A stretch of 64,000 nt of DNA from Kribbella solani (GCF_014205295.1 NZ_JACHNF010000001.1:4898001-4962000), one strand, 5' to 3'; shown: positions 8,962 through 18,196, counted from the stretch's first letter. Notes: generated by a model not told the origin, from the sequence alone. Program-made: numbers and translations.

Positions 8962-10311
8962 GTGGCGAAGGTGAGCATTCGTGGACTGGTCAAGGTCACC
9001 ATCGACGCACCGGAACGCCGGATCGACCTGGCGCTGCCGGAGCGCTCGACGGTCGCCGAGGTGCTGCCCGGCATCCTGCGCCATGCCGGTGACGGGCTCG
9101 CCGACGAAGGGGCACTTCAAGGCGGCTGGGTCCTCCGCCGTCCTGACGGCGAGACGCTGGAGACGCACCGGGACCTGGCTGGGCAGGAGGTTCGGGACGG
9201 CGAGGTCCTGCACCTCGCTACAGCTCACCAGCACTGGCCGGAGCTCGAGTACGACGACCTGGTCGATGCGATCGCTACCAACGCACGCTCCGGTGGTCGC
9301 GCCTGGACACCTACAGCGACCCGCTGGTGTGGACTGGTCGCCGGTGCGGTTGCTCTGCTGACCGCGCTCGGCCTACAGCTGCGCAGCGGACCGCCTTGGG
9401 AGGACGTGGCGCTGTTCGCGCTGGTCACCGCAGGCGTACTGATGACAGCGGGCGTCGCACTGTCGCGGGCCGTTGGTGACGGAGCAGCGGCTGCTATGGC
9501 CGGTGCGGTGGCTGTGGCGTTCGGATTCGTCGGCGGAGCATTGTTGCCAGCTGCAACGTTTCGGCTGACGGAGCTGGGAGCGCCACAGCTCACTGCGGGT
9601 GGTGCGGTGGTCCTGTTGCTCGGACTGATCGGGTACGTCGGTATCGCTCGGCACACCGCCGTTTTCGCCACTGCAGTGACCGTTGGAGGGCTAGCACTGG
9701 TCGCAGGGGCGCTTGGCGACTGGGGGACTGGTACGCGGTCGGCTGCTGTTGTCGGTGCGCTGGCGATCGCGCTGGTACCGGTGGCGGCTCCACTCGCCAT
9801 GCGGATCGGACGGCTGCCAAAACCGGTGCTACCAACCAGTACCGCTGATCTACTCGCTGATGCACCGCAGCCGCCCCGGCGGATCGTGTACTTGGCGGTG
9901 CATCGTTCTGCTGCGTTGTACACAGGCATCCTGGCCGGGCTGTCCATCGGCTTGGGCTGTGCGCTGGCTGTGCTGACCTGGTCCACCGCTACGCCAGCAC
10001 GTGTACTAGTGGTGCTGCTAGTCGGGATCTGTTTGCTCCGGGCGCGACTGCTTCCTGTAGTCGCGCATCGGTTGTCCCTGATCGGTGCAGGTCTCTTTGG
10101 ACTCGGCTGGTTGCTGGTGCAGTCGCCGTACATCTTGCTGGTGTTCGCGGTTGCGGCCTGGTTCCTTGGGCTCTGGTACGCGAGACATCGGCCCGGCGCG
10201 TACCTGGCCAGGTACGCCGAGCTGGCTGAACTCGTACTGGTTCTGCTCGTCGTACCGGTGGTGTTGTGGGTGCTCGGACTGTACGCGTACGTCCGCGGAC
10301 TGGGCGGTTGA
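8962..10311 (+). CDS. eccD: Type VII secretion integral membrane protein EccD
   Basis: About 449 residues. The N-terminal 85 residues form a ubiquitin-like (YukD) domain, starting VSIRGLVKVTIDAPERRIDL. After a linker there are about 11 closely spaced hydrophobic helices to the C-terminus, the standard EccD layout forming the membrane pore. The start is GTG 8962 or GTG 8971; the open frame runs much further upstream only because it shadows eccC. eccB follows after three bases. The 105-bp gap to divergent eccC must hold both promoters. Confidence 0.93.
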   Translation: MAKVSIRGLVKVTIDAPERRIDLALPERSTVAEVLPGILRHAGDGLADEGALQGGWVLRRPDGETLETHRDLAGQEVRDGEVLHLATAHQHWPELEYDDLVDAIATNARSGGRAWTPTATRWCGLVAGAVALLTALGLQLRSGPPWEDVALFALVTAGVLMTAGVALSRAVGDGAAAAMAGAVAVAFGFVGGALLPAATFRLTELGAPQLTAGGAVVLLLGLIGYVGIARHTAVFATAVTVGGLALVAGALGDWGTGTRSAAVVGALAIALVPVAAPLAMRIGRLPKPVLPTSTADLLADAPQPPRRIVYLAVHRSAALYTGILAGLSIGLGCALAVLTWSTATPARVLVVLLVGICLLRARLLPVVAHRLSLIGAGLFGLGWLLVQSPYILLVFAVAAWFLGLWYARHRPGAYLARYAELAELVLVLLVVPVVLWVLGLYAYVRGLGG

Positions 10312-10314
10312 CCG

Positions 10315-11730
10315 ATGGCATCCAAACGGGATCAACTGCAGTCGTATCAGTTCGTACAGCAGCGGATGACCCATGCGCTGTTGCTGCGCGAGACCGATCC
10401 GGAGTACCCGCCGTTCCGCCGTGGCATCGTCGCGATGCTCGTTGGCATCGGCCTGGCCGTACTGGTGCTGGCGGGCGCCGGTGTGTACGGGCAGCTGTCG
10501 CCGGGTGGAAAGACTTCGTGGAAGTCCGGTGACCACGTCATTGTCGAGAAGGAGACTGGCACGCGGTACGTGTACCGGGACGGCGTGCTCTATCCAGCTG
10601 CGAACTACGTGTCAGCGTTGCTACTGGCGAACAAGTACAGCACGCCGCTGATGGTGTCGGCGAAGTCGCTGCTCGGCGTACCTCGTGGGCAGCGCGTCGG
10701 AATAGCTGACGCACCGGACTCCCTGCCCGCAAAGGGACGGTTGCTGGGGAATGGGTGGTCGTTGTGTGCGCAACCTGGTGTCGACTCTGCAGGCAGTCCG
10801 ATGGTTCGGTCGGTTCTACTGGTTGGAACAGAGCAGTCCGGTGCTGCAGCCGAGTCATTGCTGGCAGTGGGACCTGATGGGCGTCGGTACCTGATCTGGC
10901 GCGGCTACAAGCATGCGATCCAGCAGCAGGCGACAGTTGCCGCGGCACTCGCGCTGAACGACGAGGCGTGGCTGCAGGTGCCGTCGGTCTGGCTTGACCT
11001 GGTTCCATCCGGTCCACCACTCGGGCCGATCTCAGTACCTGGTGCAGGCACACCGTCAGTCTTGCTCCGACCAGGGCGAGTCGGGACGCTGTACGTCGTA
11101 CAGACCTCCACCGGGCAGGGACAGTACTACCTACTGCAGCGGGATCGGCTAGTGGCGATCAGTTCGTTGCAGTACGACGTACAGCGCACTGCGCCCGCGA
11201 CCCGGCAGGCGTACCCAGGCGCGGTACCGGAAGCCGTACCGCTCGATCCGGCTGTGGTGGCGCAGGTGTCCGGTGGTGTGGGGACGCCGGCATCGGACTC
11301 CGCGCTTCCAGCCACTCGACCGACGTTTTCGCGACCAGAGTCGTCCGGGGACTCGGTGTGCGCGGTGTTCTCCAGCGGTGAGTTCCGGCCGCGCTTTGTG
11401 TTGGCTGGTGAGCTGCCGTCGGCTGGGGACGCCGGCGTGACCGCAGGTCGTGGTCCTGGCGGACTGCCGCTGGCTGAGCTGGTTGTCGTACCGCCTGGCC
11501 ATGGAGCAGTGGTTGAGTCGATGGCTTCTCCTGCGCAGCCAGCCGGGTCCGGGGCGCTGTCGTTCGTGAGTGATCTCGGCCGGCGCTACCAGCTGGCGAC
11601 TCGCGACGTACTCGGCGTACTCGGCTACGACCAGCCACCCGTAGTACGGCTGCCGGCCGAGCTGATCAGCCGACTCCCGGCCGGCCACGCACTCGATCCA
11701 ACAGCCGCGAGCTATCCGATCGGCCCGTAG
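10315..11730 (+). CDS. eccB: Type VII secretion protein EccB
   Basis: A 471-residue protein with the characteristic start MASKRDQLQSYQFVQQRM, a single transmembrane helix (about residues 39-61), and a large periplasmic domain of EccB type. Two Cys, in SLCAQPG and DSVCAVF, may form the disulfide known in EccB. It is the membrane-core component of the ESX complex together with EccC, EccD and EccE. It starts three bases after eccD stops, so the two are co-transcribed. Confidence 0.95.
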   Translation: MASKRDQLQSYQFVQQRMTHALLLRETDPEYPPFRRGIVAMLVGIGLAVLVLAGAGVYGQLSPGGKTSWKSGDHVIVEKETGTRYVYRDGVLYPAANYVSALLLANKYSTPLMVSAKSLLGVPRGQRVGIADAPDSLPAKGRLLGNGWSLCAQPGVDSAGSPMVRSVLLVGTEQSGAAAESLLAVGPDGRRYLIWRGYKHAIQQQATVAAALALNDEAWLQVPSVWLDLVPSGPPLGPISVPGAGTPSVLLRPGRVGTLYVVQTSTGQGQYYLLQRDRLVAISSLQYDVQRTAPATRQAYPGAVPEAVPLDPAVVAQVSGGVGTPASDSALPATRPTFSRPESSGDSVCAVFSSGEFRPRFVLAGELPSAGDAGVTAGRGPGGLPLAELVVVPPGHGAVVESMASPAQPAGSGALSFVSDLGRRYQLATRDVLGVLGYDQPPVVRLPAELISRLPAGHALDPTAASYPIGP

Positions 11731-11816
11731 CTGACGTTCGGTGGCCTGATCCGGTCTACGACCGGACTGGTCCGCGAACCCTGATGTGGTGCAGACGACG
11801 AACCCGAGGAGGAACA

Positions 11817-12140
11817 ATGCACATCGGCACACTGACCTTGGTGCCCGACGAACTGCGTCAGTTCGCGGCACTCGCGCCACTTGCGACTGTCACACCGGTC
11901 TCCAGCACTGTTGGAGCTACACCGCTGCTGATGGGAACGATGCCGGAGAGTGCAACCGTCGAGGCGCATGTCCGGTTCTGTGTGGAGCACACCGGCTCGG
12001 TCACGCTGCAGGCCACCAACGGCATCGCGGCACTGATCGACTCCGCGCTCTCGGTCGCCGCGCGGTTCGAGAGCACCGACCTGACGAACGCGACAACGCA
12101 CCGGTCCCTGACCGACCAACTCCCGACGGCGAGGGTCTGA
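11817..12140 (+). CDS. EspC-like small T7SS target protein
   Basis: A 107-residue helical protein, MHIGTLTLVPDELRQFAALA at its start. The ATG at 11817 is chosen because GAGGAGGAAC precedes it; an upstream in-frame ATG at 11784 lacks a ribosome site. Size and pattern (helix, loop, AHVRFCVEHTGS, helix) match the ESX excreted/EspC group also seen at the left edge. The PPE-like gene starts 6 bases downstream, recalling PE-PPE or EspC-EspA pairing, so it may be the co-secreted partner of that product. Confidence 0.72.
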   Translation: MHIGTLTLVPDELRQFAALAPLATVTPVSSTVGATPLLMGTMPESATVEAHVRFCVEHTGSVTLQATNGIAALIDSALSVAARFESTDLTNATTHRSLTDQLPTARV

Positions 12141-12146
12141 CCGGAC

Positions 12147-13394
12147 ATGGGCGCGTACTTCGGGATGGAACTGAACGCGATGGCGGCAATGCTCTACGGG
12201 CAGCGCGCCGAACCCTGGCACGCCGGCGCCGACCTGTGGGGTTCCGCATGCCAGCAACTGCTCGCCACGCACGGCGACCTCGGCGCGGCGAACGCCGTCA
12301 TCACCACCTGGCCGTTGAGTGTCGGCTCCGCATCGCAGGCAGCGTTCAGCGGACAGGTGGTCGGCAGTCTCGCGTCACTCGGCGAGTGGTCCGCGTACAC
12401 GGGTGCGATGTCCGCTGCGCTGCGACTCGGCGGTACCGCGCTGAATGCGGCGCAGGCGGTCATGCCGGCGCTGCAGAGTGGATACGACACAGCGGTGGCG
12501 CTGAGCGCGGCACCGCTCATCGGGCCGTTCGCGGCGCAGGTCGCGCTCGGGCTGCAGACCGCGGGCGCCGGGATGATGGAGGCAGTCGGCACGGTGATGC
12601 AGGCACCGACCGCCGTACCGCCGCCGTCTCAGGGGTGGCAGGGCCCTGGCGGTGGTGCGCCGACGCCGGCTTCACCGGTGCCCGCCGTACCTGTGACTGA
12701 CGTGCTTGACGCGACGGACAAGCTGTTCAGTGCGATGGACAAGGGCGTCAGCTTGGTCCAGAAGATCACCAGCCTGGCCCAGTCCGGGAGTGCCCAGGAC
12801 ACCTTGAACAAGCTGCCGTTCAAAGACCTCCCCGGTACGGTGATCCACCCGGACCTCCCCACGCTGGCCGGCAGCGCCACCAACCTCCCCGCCTCAATCG
12901 GCGTCCCCACCACCGGTCCTGGCGGTCTCGGCGGCGGCGTCGGCGTCGGCGTCGGCGGTGTCGGCCTGAGCGGCCTCCCAGCCGCCGCGCTGACCGGCAC
13001 TCTCGGCGCCCTCACCAACTCCCTACGCCCCAGCTCTCCAACCAGCGCGCAGCCCTTCGGCACTACCAGCCGCTCTGCCGCACTGGGCGCCCGCATAACC
13101 CCAGGCACCGAACCCGCTCTAGCCGACGCCACCGCCCGCCCCACCCCCACCAAACCAACCCCCGCCATCGCTCCCCCCACCGCAACCCCCTCCGGCGGCG
13201 GCGGCAGCACCACCGACCCCCGCCCACGCAAACGCCCCACCAAACCCAACTCCCAAGCTCCCCTCCACCCCGCCCTCCAACCAACAGTCCAGGCAAGCCC
13301 ACAAACCCCCACACCCCAATTCACCCTCCCCCCAACCCCACGCCCCACCCCCAACCCACCACTCGACACCGAACTCTTCACCCCCCACCCATGA
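12147..13394 (+). CDS. PPE-like T7SS substrate with proline-rich tail
   Basis: A 415-residue protein. Residues 1-160 are Ala-rich helices with WHAGADLWGSACQQLLA, resembling the PPE/WXG helical bundle. Residues 160-230 contain further helices, then a Gly/Val-rich stretch. The C-terminal 120 residues are almost all Pro/Thr/Ser. The DNA there is strongly C-biased on this strand. It overlaps eccE by 4 bases (ATGA). Co-export with the preceding small EspC-like protein is likely. The Pro-rich part probably spans or decorates the cell wall. Confidence 0.75.
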   Translation: MGAYFGMELNAMAAMLYGQRAEPWHAGADLWGSACQQLLATHGDLGAANAVITTWPLSVGSASQAAFSGQVVGSLASLGEWSAYTGAMSAALRLGGTALNAAQAVMPALQSGYDTAVALSAAPLIGPFAAQVALGLQTAGAGMMEAVGTVMQAPTAVPPPSQGWQGPGGGAPTPASPVPAVPVTDVLDATDKLFSAMDKGVSLVQKITSLAQSGSAQDTLNKLPFKDLPGTVIHPDLPTLAGSATNLPASIGVPTTGPGGLGGGVGVGVGGVGLSGLPAAALTGTLGALTNSLRPSSPTSAQPFGTTSRSAALGARITPGTEPALADATARPTPTKPTPAIAPPTATPSGGGGSTTDPRPRKRPTKPNSQAPLHPALQPTVQASPQTPTPQFTLPPTPRPTPNPPLDTELFTPHP

Positions 13395-14626
13395 CCACAC
13401 CCCCACCCCTCACAACCCCCCAGCCCCCGCCCCACACCCCGCCGCCCTCCCGCGCCGCGCTGCCTCCTCCCGCCACGCCGCCCTCTCACGCCACGCCGCC
13501 TCTCAACGCCGCGCTGCCTTCCCCAGGCACCGCCTCCTCGCGCGTGCAGCACCCTCAACCACCCCGCGCCCCGGCCCCCGCACCACCAGCGACCCCTACT
13601 TCGGCACTACCCACGACGGCCCCATCAACCACCACCGCGCGCGCCAACTCACCAGCCCAGCACTCCGCTTCACTCACCTACGGGCCCCGCATACAGCCCG
13701 CGCCCCACACCACCAGTTCCACCACCCCAGCACCCACCTTCGCCCCCAGTTCACCCACCTCGACCGCACCATCAGCCATCACCACCGCACCAGTCGAAGC
13801 AGGCACCCCGGGCACGGAGCAACGCCCCCGGGTAGCTGTCGGACAGGTCGTTTGCTGGCAGGTCGTGGTCGCTCTACTGGCAGCCTCGGCAGGACACAGG
13901 TGGGTGCTTGAAGCAGCAGCCGGACTGGTAGCGCTACTAGTAGTGGCAATAACAGCAACCTGGCGACACGGGACCTGGACCTACACCTGGGCCCAACGAG
14001 GCATCAGCTACCTGATCCGTGGCACCAGCTTCACCGCACTGGACGGCGTACGCGGCCATCTCACCCTGGGTACCAACGACCTAGGCACGATCATCCGAGC
14101 CGACGGCATAACTGTCCTACTGGAAAGCGACCTCCCCGCCGACCTCACCCCAGCGGACCTACTGGATGAACAGCCACCCCCAGGAGTTCACCTGAAGCTG
14201 ATCCGGCGCCCCGGTCGCGTGTGGATCGGAGTGACAGCAGTGCGCTCACAGGAGCGGTCGCAAGACACCGACCTGGAGCTGCTGCTCACCAACACGATCC
14301 GCCGCCTCACGAAACGCCTACACCGCCGCGGCCTCCGAGCAGAGCCGCTCACACCGGACGAGCTGTCCACCCTATTCACCACCCTCACTCCCAAGCGCCT
14401 GACCGAGGAATGGGACGCCCTGGTCCTGGACCAGACCAACAGCCGCTACCGCATGTACGCGGTGCCGACCGCCCTGGCCCTGCACCAACCCGGAGCAGTC
14501 ACCGTGACAACCGCCAGCAACCTCGACCACGCCCTGGTGCTGGCCCACGCCGCCGCCCCACAGTCCCCGGCCGCAACCGCCCAAACCGGCCGCCACCGCG
14601 CCGCCTTCACCGCCGCCCTCCCCTGA
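13391..14626 (+). CDS. eccE: Type VII secretion protein EccE
   Basis: A 411-residue protein. The first 145 residues are a low-complexity Pro/Ala/Thr extension not usual for EccE. Then come two transmembrane helices (about residues 147-190) beginning GQVVCWQVVVALL, and an EccE C-terminal domain with segments such as GISYLIRGTSFTALDG and NSRYRMYAVPTALAL. EccE flanks the EccBCD core at the membrane. It overlaps the PPE-like gene by ATGA. The long N-terminal extension raises the possibility that the true start is internal, but no good ribosome site was seen further in. Confidence 0.88.
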   Translation: MTTPPPLTTPQPPPHTPPPSRAALPPPATPPSHATPPLNAALPSPGTASSRVQHPQPPRAPAPAPPATPTSALPTTAPSTTTARANSPAQHSASLTYGPRIQPAPHTTSSTTPAPTFAPSSPTSTAPSAITTAPVEAGTPGTEQRPRVAVGQVVCWQVVVALLAASAGHRWVLEAAAGLVALLVVAITATWRHGTWTYTWAQRGISYLIRGTSFTALDGVRGHLTLGTNDLGTIIRADGITVLLESDLPADLTPADLLDEQPPPGVHLKLIRRPGRVWIGVTAVRSQERSQDTDLELLLTNTIRRLTKRLHRRGLRAEPLTPDELSTLFTTLTPKRLTEEWDALVLDQTNSRYRMYAVPTALALHQPGAVTVTTASNLDHALVLAHAAAPQSPAATAQTGRHRAAFTAALP

Positions 14627-14804
14627 TCCAGCCCCCGTATCAACCGGCCACCCACGCCGTACCAGGCCGGACCCCCGCCGACCCAACCGCCGTACCAGGC
14701 CGCACTCCCCGCTGGACAACCGCTGTACCAAGCGGCAAATCACTCCGCTGGACAGCCGCTGTATCGGCTGTATCGGCCGTGGACAGCCGCAAGACCCCCG
14801 CTGG
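14627..14804 (+). other. Pro-Tyr-Gln repeat tract in frame after the eccE stop
   Basis: Directly behind the eccE stop, in the same frame, the DNA stays open and reads repeated PPYQA, PLYQA and PLYR units separated by AGQ. At DNA level, CCGTACCAGGCCG and CCGCTGGACA recur. It looks like a former coding tail (read-through product or degraded extension) rather than ordinary spacer. No start codon with a ribosome site serves it. Confidence 0.4.
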
Positions 14805-14873
14805 ATGACGGTTCGCGATGGTTCTGGTGTTCACACCGAGTCCATCGACTCACCGAATCGAGCGAGGTGTCCC

Positions 14874-15971
14874 GTGTACCACTCAGAGCCCGCCGAAGGC
14901 GCTTCGTACCCCCGCGCGGCGCGCTACCCCCGCGCCGTGAAGACCGCCCCGCAGGTCCGCACCACCGGACTGCGGCTTGCCCACCTCGGCGTCGACCCGA
15001 CCGCCGAGCGGATGTACCTGGTCGTACTCGAGCGCCCCTCCTGGACTGCCGCCGAGCTTGGCGAACGGCTCGGCCTGGACGAGGTCTCCACTCGCCAGCT
15101 GATCGAGCAACTGACCAGCCTCGGCCTGCTCGCCCGCGGCAGCTCGGGTGACGTGGTCCGTCCGCTCAACCCACGGCTCAGCCTCACCGCACTGCTCGCC
15201 GAGCGCGAGGCGGACCTCGCCCGCGTCACCCGCGACCTGGAACGCAGCCGGGTCGCGGCGGCCGAGATCGCCGGTGAGTACGCCCGCCGACACCCCGCTC
15301 CGCTCGGCGACAGCAACGGTGCGGTGGACTGGGCGACCAGCCCGGCCGCTGCTCAGCGCACCATCGAGGGTCTGCTCAAGGCAGCGACTAGCGAGGTCCT
15401 GGTGAGCACACCGGCTACAGCAGCTCTCTCCGACCCCATCGCCGGCCTACGCGAACTCGGTACCGGTCCACTCGCTCCACCGGTTCGCTACCGCATCCTG
15501 GTACCGGACGCCGCGCGGACGGACCCTCTGCTGTCCCGACGGCTGCAGCAGCTGACCCGCAACGGCGCACAGGTCCGTACGGCAACCACTGTCCCGCTGT
15601 GCGCGATGATCGTCGACACTGCGACCGTAGCGCTGCCAGCCGACCGGACTGGTCGCGGAGCCGTCAGCATCCTCCGGCTGGCGTCTGCAGTCGGCGCAGT
15701 GACTGAGCTGTTCGAGCGGGTCTGGCACACCGCCACTCCGCTCCGCCAGCCGGCCGGTCTGGGTGACGCGTCTGGTCTGACTGTCCGCGAACGCGAAGTG
15801 CTCTCGCTACTGGGTGACGGCGGCACCGACGCCTCGGCAGCCGCTCAGCTCGGTGTATCGGTCCGGACCGTCCGACGGATGGTGTCAGAGATGATGGCGC
15901 GGCTCGGTGCCCAGAGCAGGTTCCAGGCCGGGCTGAAGGCGGCCGAGCGCGGCTGGGTGGGTCCGCGATGA
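14874..15971 (+). CDS. TrmB-like / LuxR-type helix-turn-helix regulator
   Basis: About 365 residues from GTG 14874, chosen for GAGG six bases upstream; the open frame reaches back to 14805. The N-terminal part holds a winged-helix TrmB-like domain (WTAAELGERLGLDEVSTRQL) followed by a coiled segment and a phospholipase-D-like sensor region. The C-terminus has a LuxR HTH: GLTVREREVLSLLGDG, then SVRTVRRMVSEMMARLGA. Such hybrid regulators are common in actinomycetes. It lies between eccE and the AAA+ gene, overlapping the latter by 4 bases, so it probably controls the T7SS cluster. Confidence 0.85.
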   Translation: MYHSEPAEGASYPRAARYPRAVKTAPQVRTTGLRLAHLGVDPTAERMYLVVLERPSWTAAELGERLGLDEVSTRQLIEQLTSLGLLARGSSGDVVRPLNPRLSLTALLAEREADLARVTRDLERSRVAAAEIAGEYARRHPAPLGDSNGAVDWATSPAAAQRTIEGLLKAATSEVLVSTPATAALSDPIAGLRELGTGPLAPPVRYRILVPDAARTDPLLSRRLQQLTRNGAQVRTATTVPLCAMIVDTATVALPADRTGRGAVSILRLASAVGAVTELFERVWHTATPLRQPAGLGDASGLTVREREVLSLLGDGGTDASAAAQLGVSVRTVRRMVSEMMARLGAQSRFQAGLKAAERGWVGPR

Positions 15972-17611
15972 GCCGTACTCTCCTGGTCGCACCAGGTCGT
16001 CCAGGCGCCTACCCGAGCATCGCCGCGGCCGTACTCGACGCTCCCGTCGACGCGGTCATCTCAATCGCAGCCGGGGTGTACCACGAGACGGTCAACGTCG
16101 CAGACCGTTCACTGACCTTGGCTGCTGACAGTGGCGAGGTCACCATCGACGCCACCAACGCACCGGTACCCGCGCTGCGCTCCTCTGGTGGTCGACTCGC
16201 GCTACGCGACCTGATCATCCGCGCTGGTGACGCACCGGCCGTACAGCTCGACGGCGGCACGCTGCGAGCCGAGCACTGCGCTCTGTCCGCTGGGTTCGGG
16301 CCAGTGCTGCTGGCAACCGGTCCGGCCGAGCTGTCCGTCTCGCACTGCCAGGTCGACGGCGGCGAGCACGGCCTCGTACTGGAGGACTGCACTGCCCAGA
16401 TCGAGCACACGAAGGTCAACGGCGTGTCAGCAGACGGAGTCATCGTCCGTCTCGGTGCAACAGCAGTGCTGCGCGACTGTCAGCTCACCAACTGCGGACG
16501 CCGTGGCGTGTACGCCTACCAGTACGGCCGCCCGACTCTGGAGAGCTGCGAGATCTCCGGTACGGCAGAAGCGGGCGTACTGATCGCCTCCGACTCGACC
16601 GCGGTACTACGCCACACACTGGTCCGCGACACCGCCGGACCGGCCGTCGTGTACGGGCGTCGTTGTCGTGGCGAAGTGGTGTCATGCCGGTGGGAGAACA
16701 CCGCCGAGCCGCCACTGGAGGTGGCCGAGCCGGAGCTGGTGTCCGTGACAGAAGCACCACCGGTCGAGGTACACGACGTCGAGCCCACCGCAGCGGATGT
16801 GGAGTCGCTGCTGAAGGAGCTGGACGCAATGGTCGGTCTGGCGAGTGTGAAGGACGAGGTACGCAGCCTGATCGACGAGCTACAGGTCAACGAGTGGCGC
16901 CGGAAGGCAGGGCTGCCGATCGGCAGTCTGAGTCACCACCTGGTGTTCGCGGGTGCACCTGGTACCGGCAAGACAACAGTCGCCCGCATCTACGGCAAGC
17001 TGCTCGCGGCGCTCGGCGTACTCCCCAAGGGACAGTTCAACGAGGTCGCCCGGCGGGACCTGGTCGGTCAGTTCCTCGGGCACACCGCGGAGAAGACCAC
17101 GACGGTGTTCGAGAGCGCGACCGGCGGGGTGCTGTTCATCGACGAGGCGTACGCGCTGTCCCGGGCCGGCGCGGAGAACGACAGCTTCGGTCAGGAGGCG
17201 ATCGACACCCTGGTGAAGCTGATGGAGGACCATCGCGACGAGGCAGCGGTGATCGTGGCCGGCTACAGCGACGAGATGGTGCGGTTCATGGACGCCAACC
17301 CCGGTCTGGCGTCGCGGTTCTCGAAGACCATCGACTTCGAGAACTACGCCCCGGACGAGCTCACTCTGATCGTGCAGCGGATGGTCACCGCGCAGCAGTA
17401 CGACTTGGACGACGACGCCGCGCCGATCCTGGAACGGCACTTCGCGGTGGTCTCACAGGCCGCGAACTTCGGCAACGCGCGTGACGCCCGCCGCCTGTTC
17501 GACCGGGTACGCAAAGCTCAGTCGCAGCGCCTGCGCCGGCTGGGCGGTATGCCCAGTGTCAGCGAGCTGCGTACATTCCACCTCGACGACGTGATCACGG
17601 CGGTGTCATGA
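15968..17611 (+). CDS. EccA/CbbX-type AAA+ ATPase fused to a parallel beta-helix
   Basis: A 547-residue two-domain protein. Residues 1-255 form a right-handed beta-helix (pectate-lyase-like repeats such as VTIDATNAPV, LRDLIIRAGDAPAVQL, VLRDCQLTNCGRRGVYAYQY). Residues 270-545 are a CbbX/EccA-class AAA+ domain with LDAMVGLASVKDEV, Walker A GAPGTGKTT, Walker B VLFIDEAYAL, and the VIVAGYSDEM and NPGLASRF motifs. Canonical EccA has TPR repeats where the beta-helix sits here. EccA acts in the cytosol on T7SS substrates. Downstream of the LuxR-type gene with an ATGA overlap. Confidence 0.9.
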   Translation: MSRTLLVAPGRPGAYPSIAAAVLDAPVDAVISIAAGVYHETVNVADRSLTLAADSGEVTIDATNAPVPALRSSGGRLALRDLIIRAGDAPAVQLDGGTLRAEHCALSAGFGPVLLATGPAELSVSHCQVDGGEHGLVLEDCTAQIEHTKVNGVSADGVIVRLGATAVLRDCQLTNCGRRGVYAYQYGRPTLESCEISGTAEAGVLIASDSTAVLRHTLVRDTAGPAVVYGRRCRGEVVSCRWENTAEPPLEVAEPELVSVTEAPPVEVHDVEPTAADVESLLKELDAMVGLASVKDEVRSLIDELQVNEWRRKAGLPIGSLSHHLVFAGAPGTGKTTVARIYGKLLAALGVLPKGQFNEVARRDLVGQFLGHTAEKTTTVFESATGGVLFIDEAYALSRAGAENDSFGQEAIDTLVKLMEDHRDEAAVIVAGYSDEMVRFMDANPGLASRFSKTIDFENYAPDELTLIVQRMVTAQQYDLDDDAAPILERHFAVVSQAANFGNARDARRLFDRVRKAQSQRLRRLGGMPSVSELRTFHLDDVITAVS

Positions 17612-17646
17612 GAGCAGGGTGCTATCGGAGCAGCGGTGTCATGAGA
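17600..17646. repeat. 14-bp direct repeat over a convergent gene boundary
   Basis: GCGGTGTCATGAGA occurs at 17600-17613 and again at 17633-17646, 33 bases apart. The first copy contains the stop of the AAA+ gene; the second contains the stop of the convergent minus-strand gene. It looks like a local duplication at the boundary. Confidence 0.8.
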
Positions 17647-18196
17647 CCGGTTCCAGGACGGCGACGAACTCCGAGAGCAGTGTGGAAACCCCGTCCAGGA
17701 CGATGTCGAGCTGGGTGTTCGGTGCGCCCGACTCACCCTCGTCCTGTTCGCCGATGGTCGCCAACACCTCGCAGTGCGCCCATAGCGAAGGCGCAACCCA
17801 ACCCCACTGCCACAGCTCGTAGACCGTCGCATTCACCACGGCAAGCGGGTCCAGCCCTGGTACGCCGATGGCGAAGCGGTCTGGGTCGCCACGCCGGTTG
17901 CCGAGTCCAATGAACAGTGGCAGCAGCCGGTACCGCTGCGCGAGCGCCATTGCGTCGTCAGCCGGCACTAGTACCCCGCGGTCCAACAAACCGTGTACAT
18001 GTCGCTCGGCGTCCTCGATGTCCGCGTCAGTGCACTCTGACATCAGCTCAGGCAGATTGGGCCAGCGGTGCGCCAGTACCCAGACGCCGAACTCGGACTC
18101 GGTCAGCTGCTCGGCCGTGCGCCCTATGCGGACCATGTACTCAGCAGACGCGAGCGGACCGGCGCCGTGGCCGACTGGAAACACTGTGGTGGTCAT
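17639..18196 (-). CDS. T7SS-locus paralogue B (unrecognised family)
   Basis: A 185-residue protein starting MTTTVFPVGHGAG. It is clearly paralogous to the upstream gene: shared motifs are FPxGH at the start, LTESEFGVWVLAH / LSDEEFTVWSLAH, YRLLPLFIGLGN / HRLLPLQLGLGN and YELWQW / YDLWLW with a following P-x-L. The two overlap by 4 bases (ATGA). No known domain is recognised; helical content with conserved Trp, His and RLLPL suggests a compact alpha-helical fold, possibly winged-helix. Position between the EccA-type ATPase and the pseudokinase suggests a cytosolic T7SS accessory role. Confidence 0.75.
   Translation of the reverse strand: MTTTVFPVGHGAGPLASAEYMVRIGRTAEQLTESEFGVWVLAHRWPNLPELMSECTDADIEDAERHVHGLLDRGVLVPADDAMALAQRYRLLPLFIGLGNRRGDPDRFAIGVPGLDPLAVVNATVYELWQWGWVAPSLWAHCEVLATIGEQDEGESGAPNTQLDIVLDGVSTLLSEFVAVLEPVS

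Noticed and set aside
9225..10325. Minus-strand open frame opposite eccD
   Set aside because: Ser/Thr/Ala-rich shadow of transmembrane codons; no start signal or motif.
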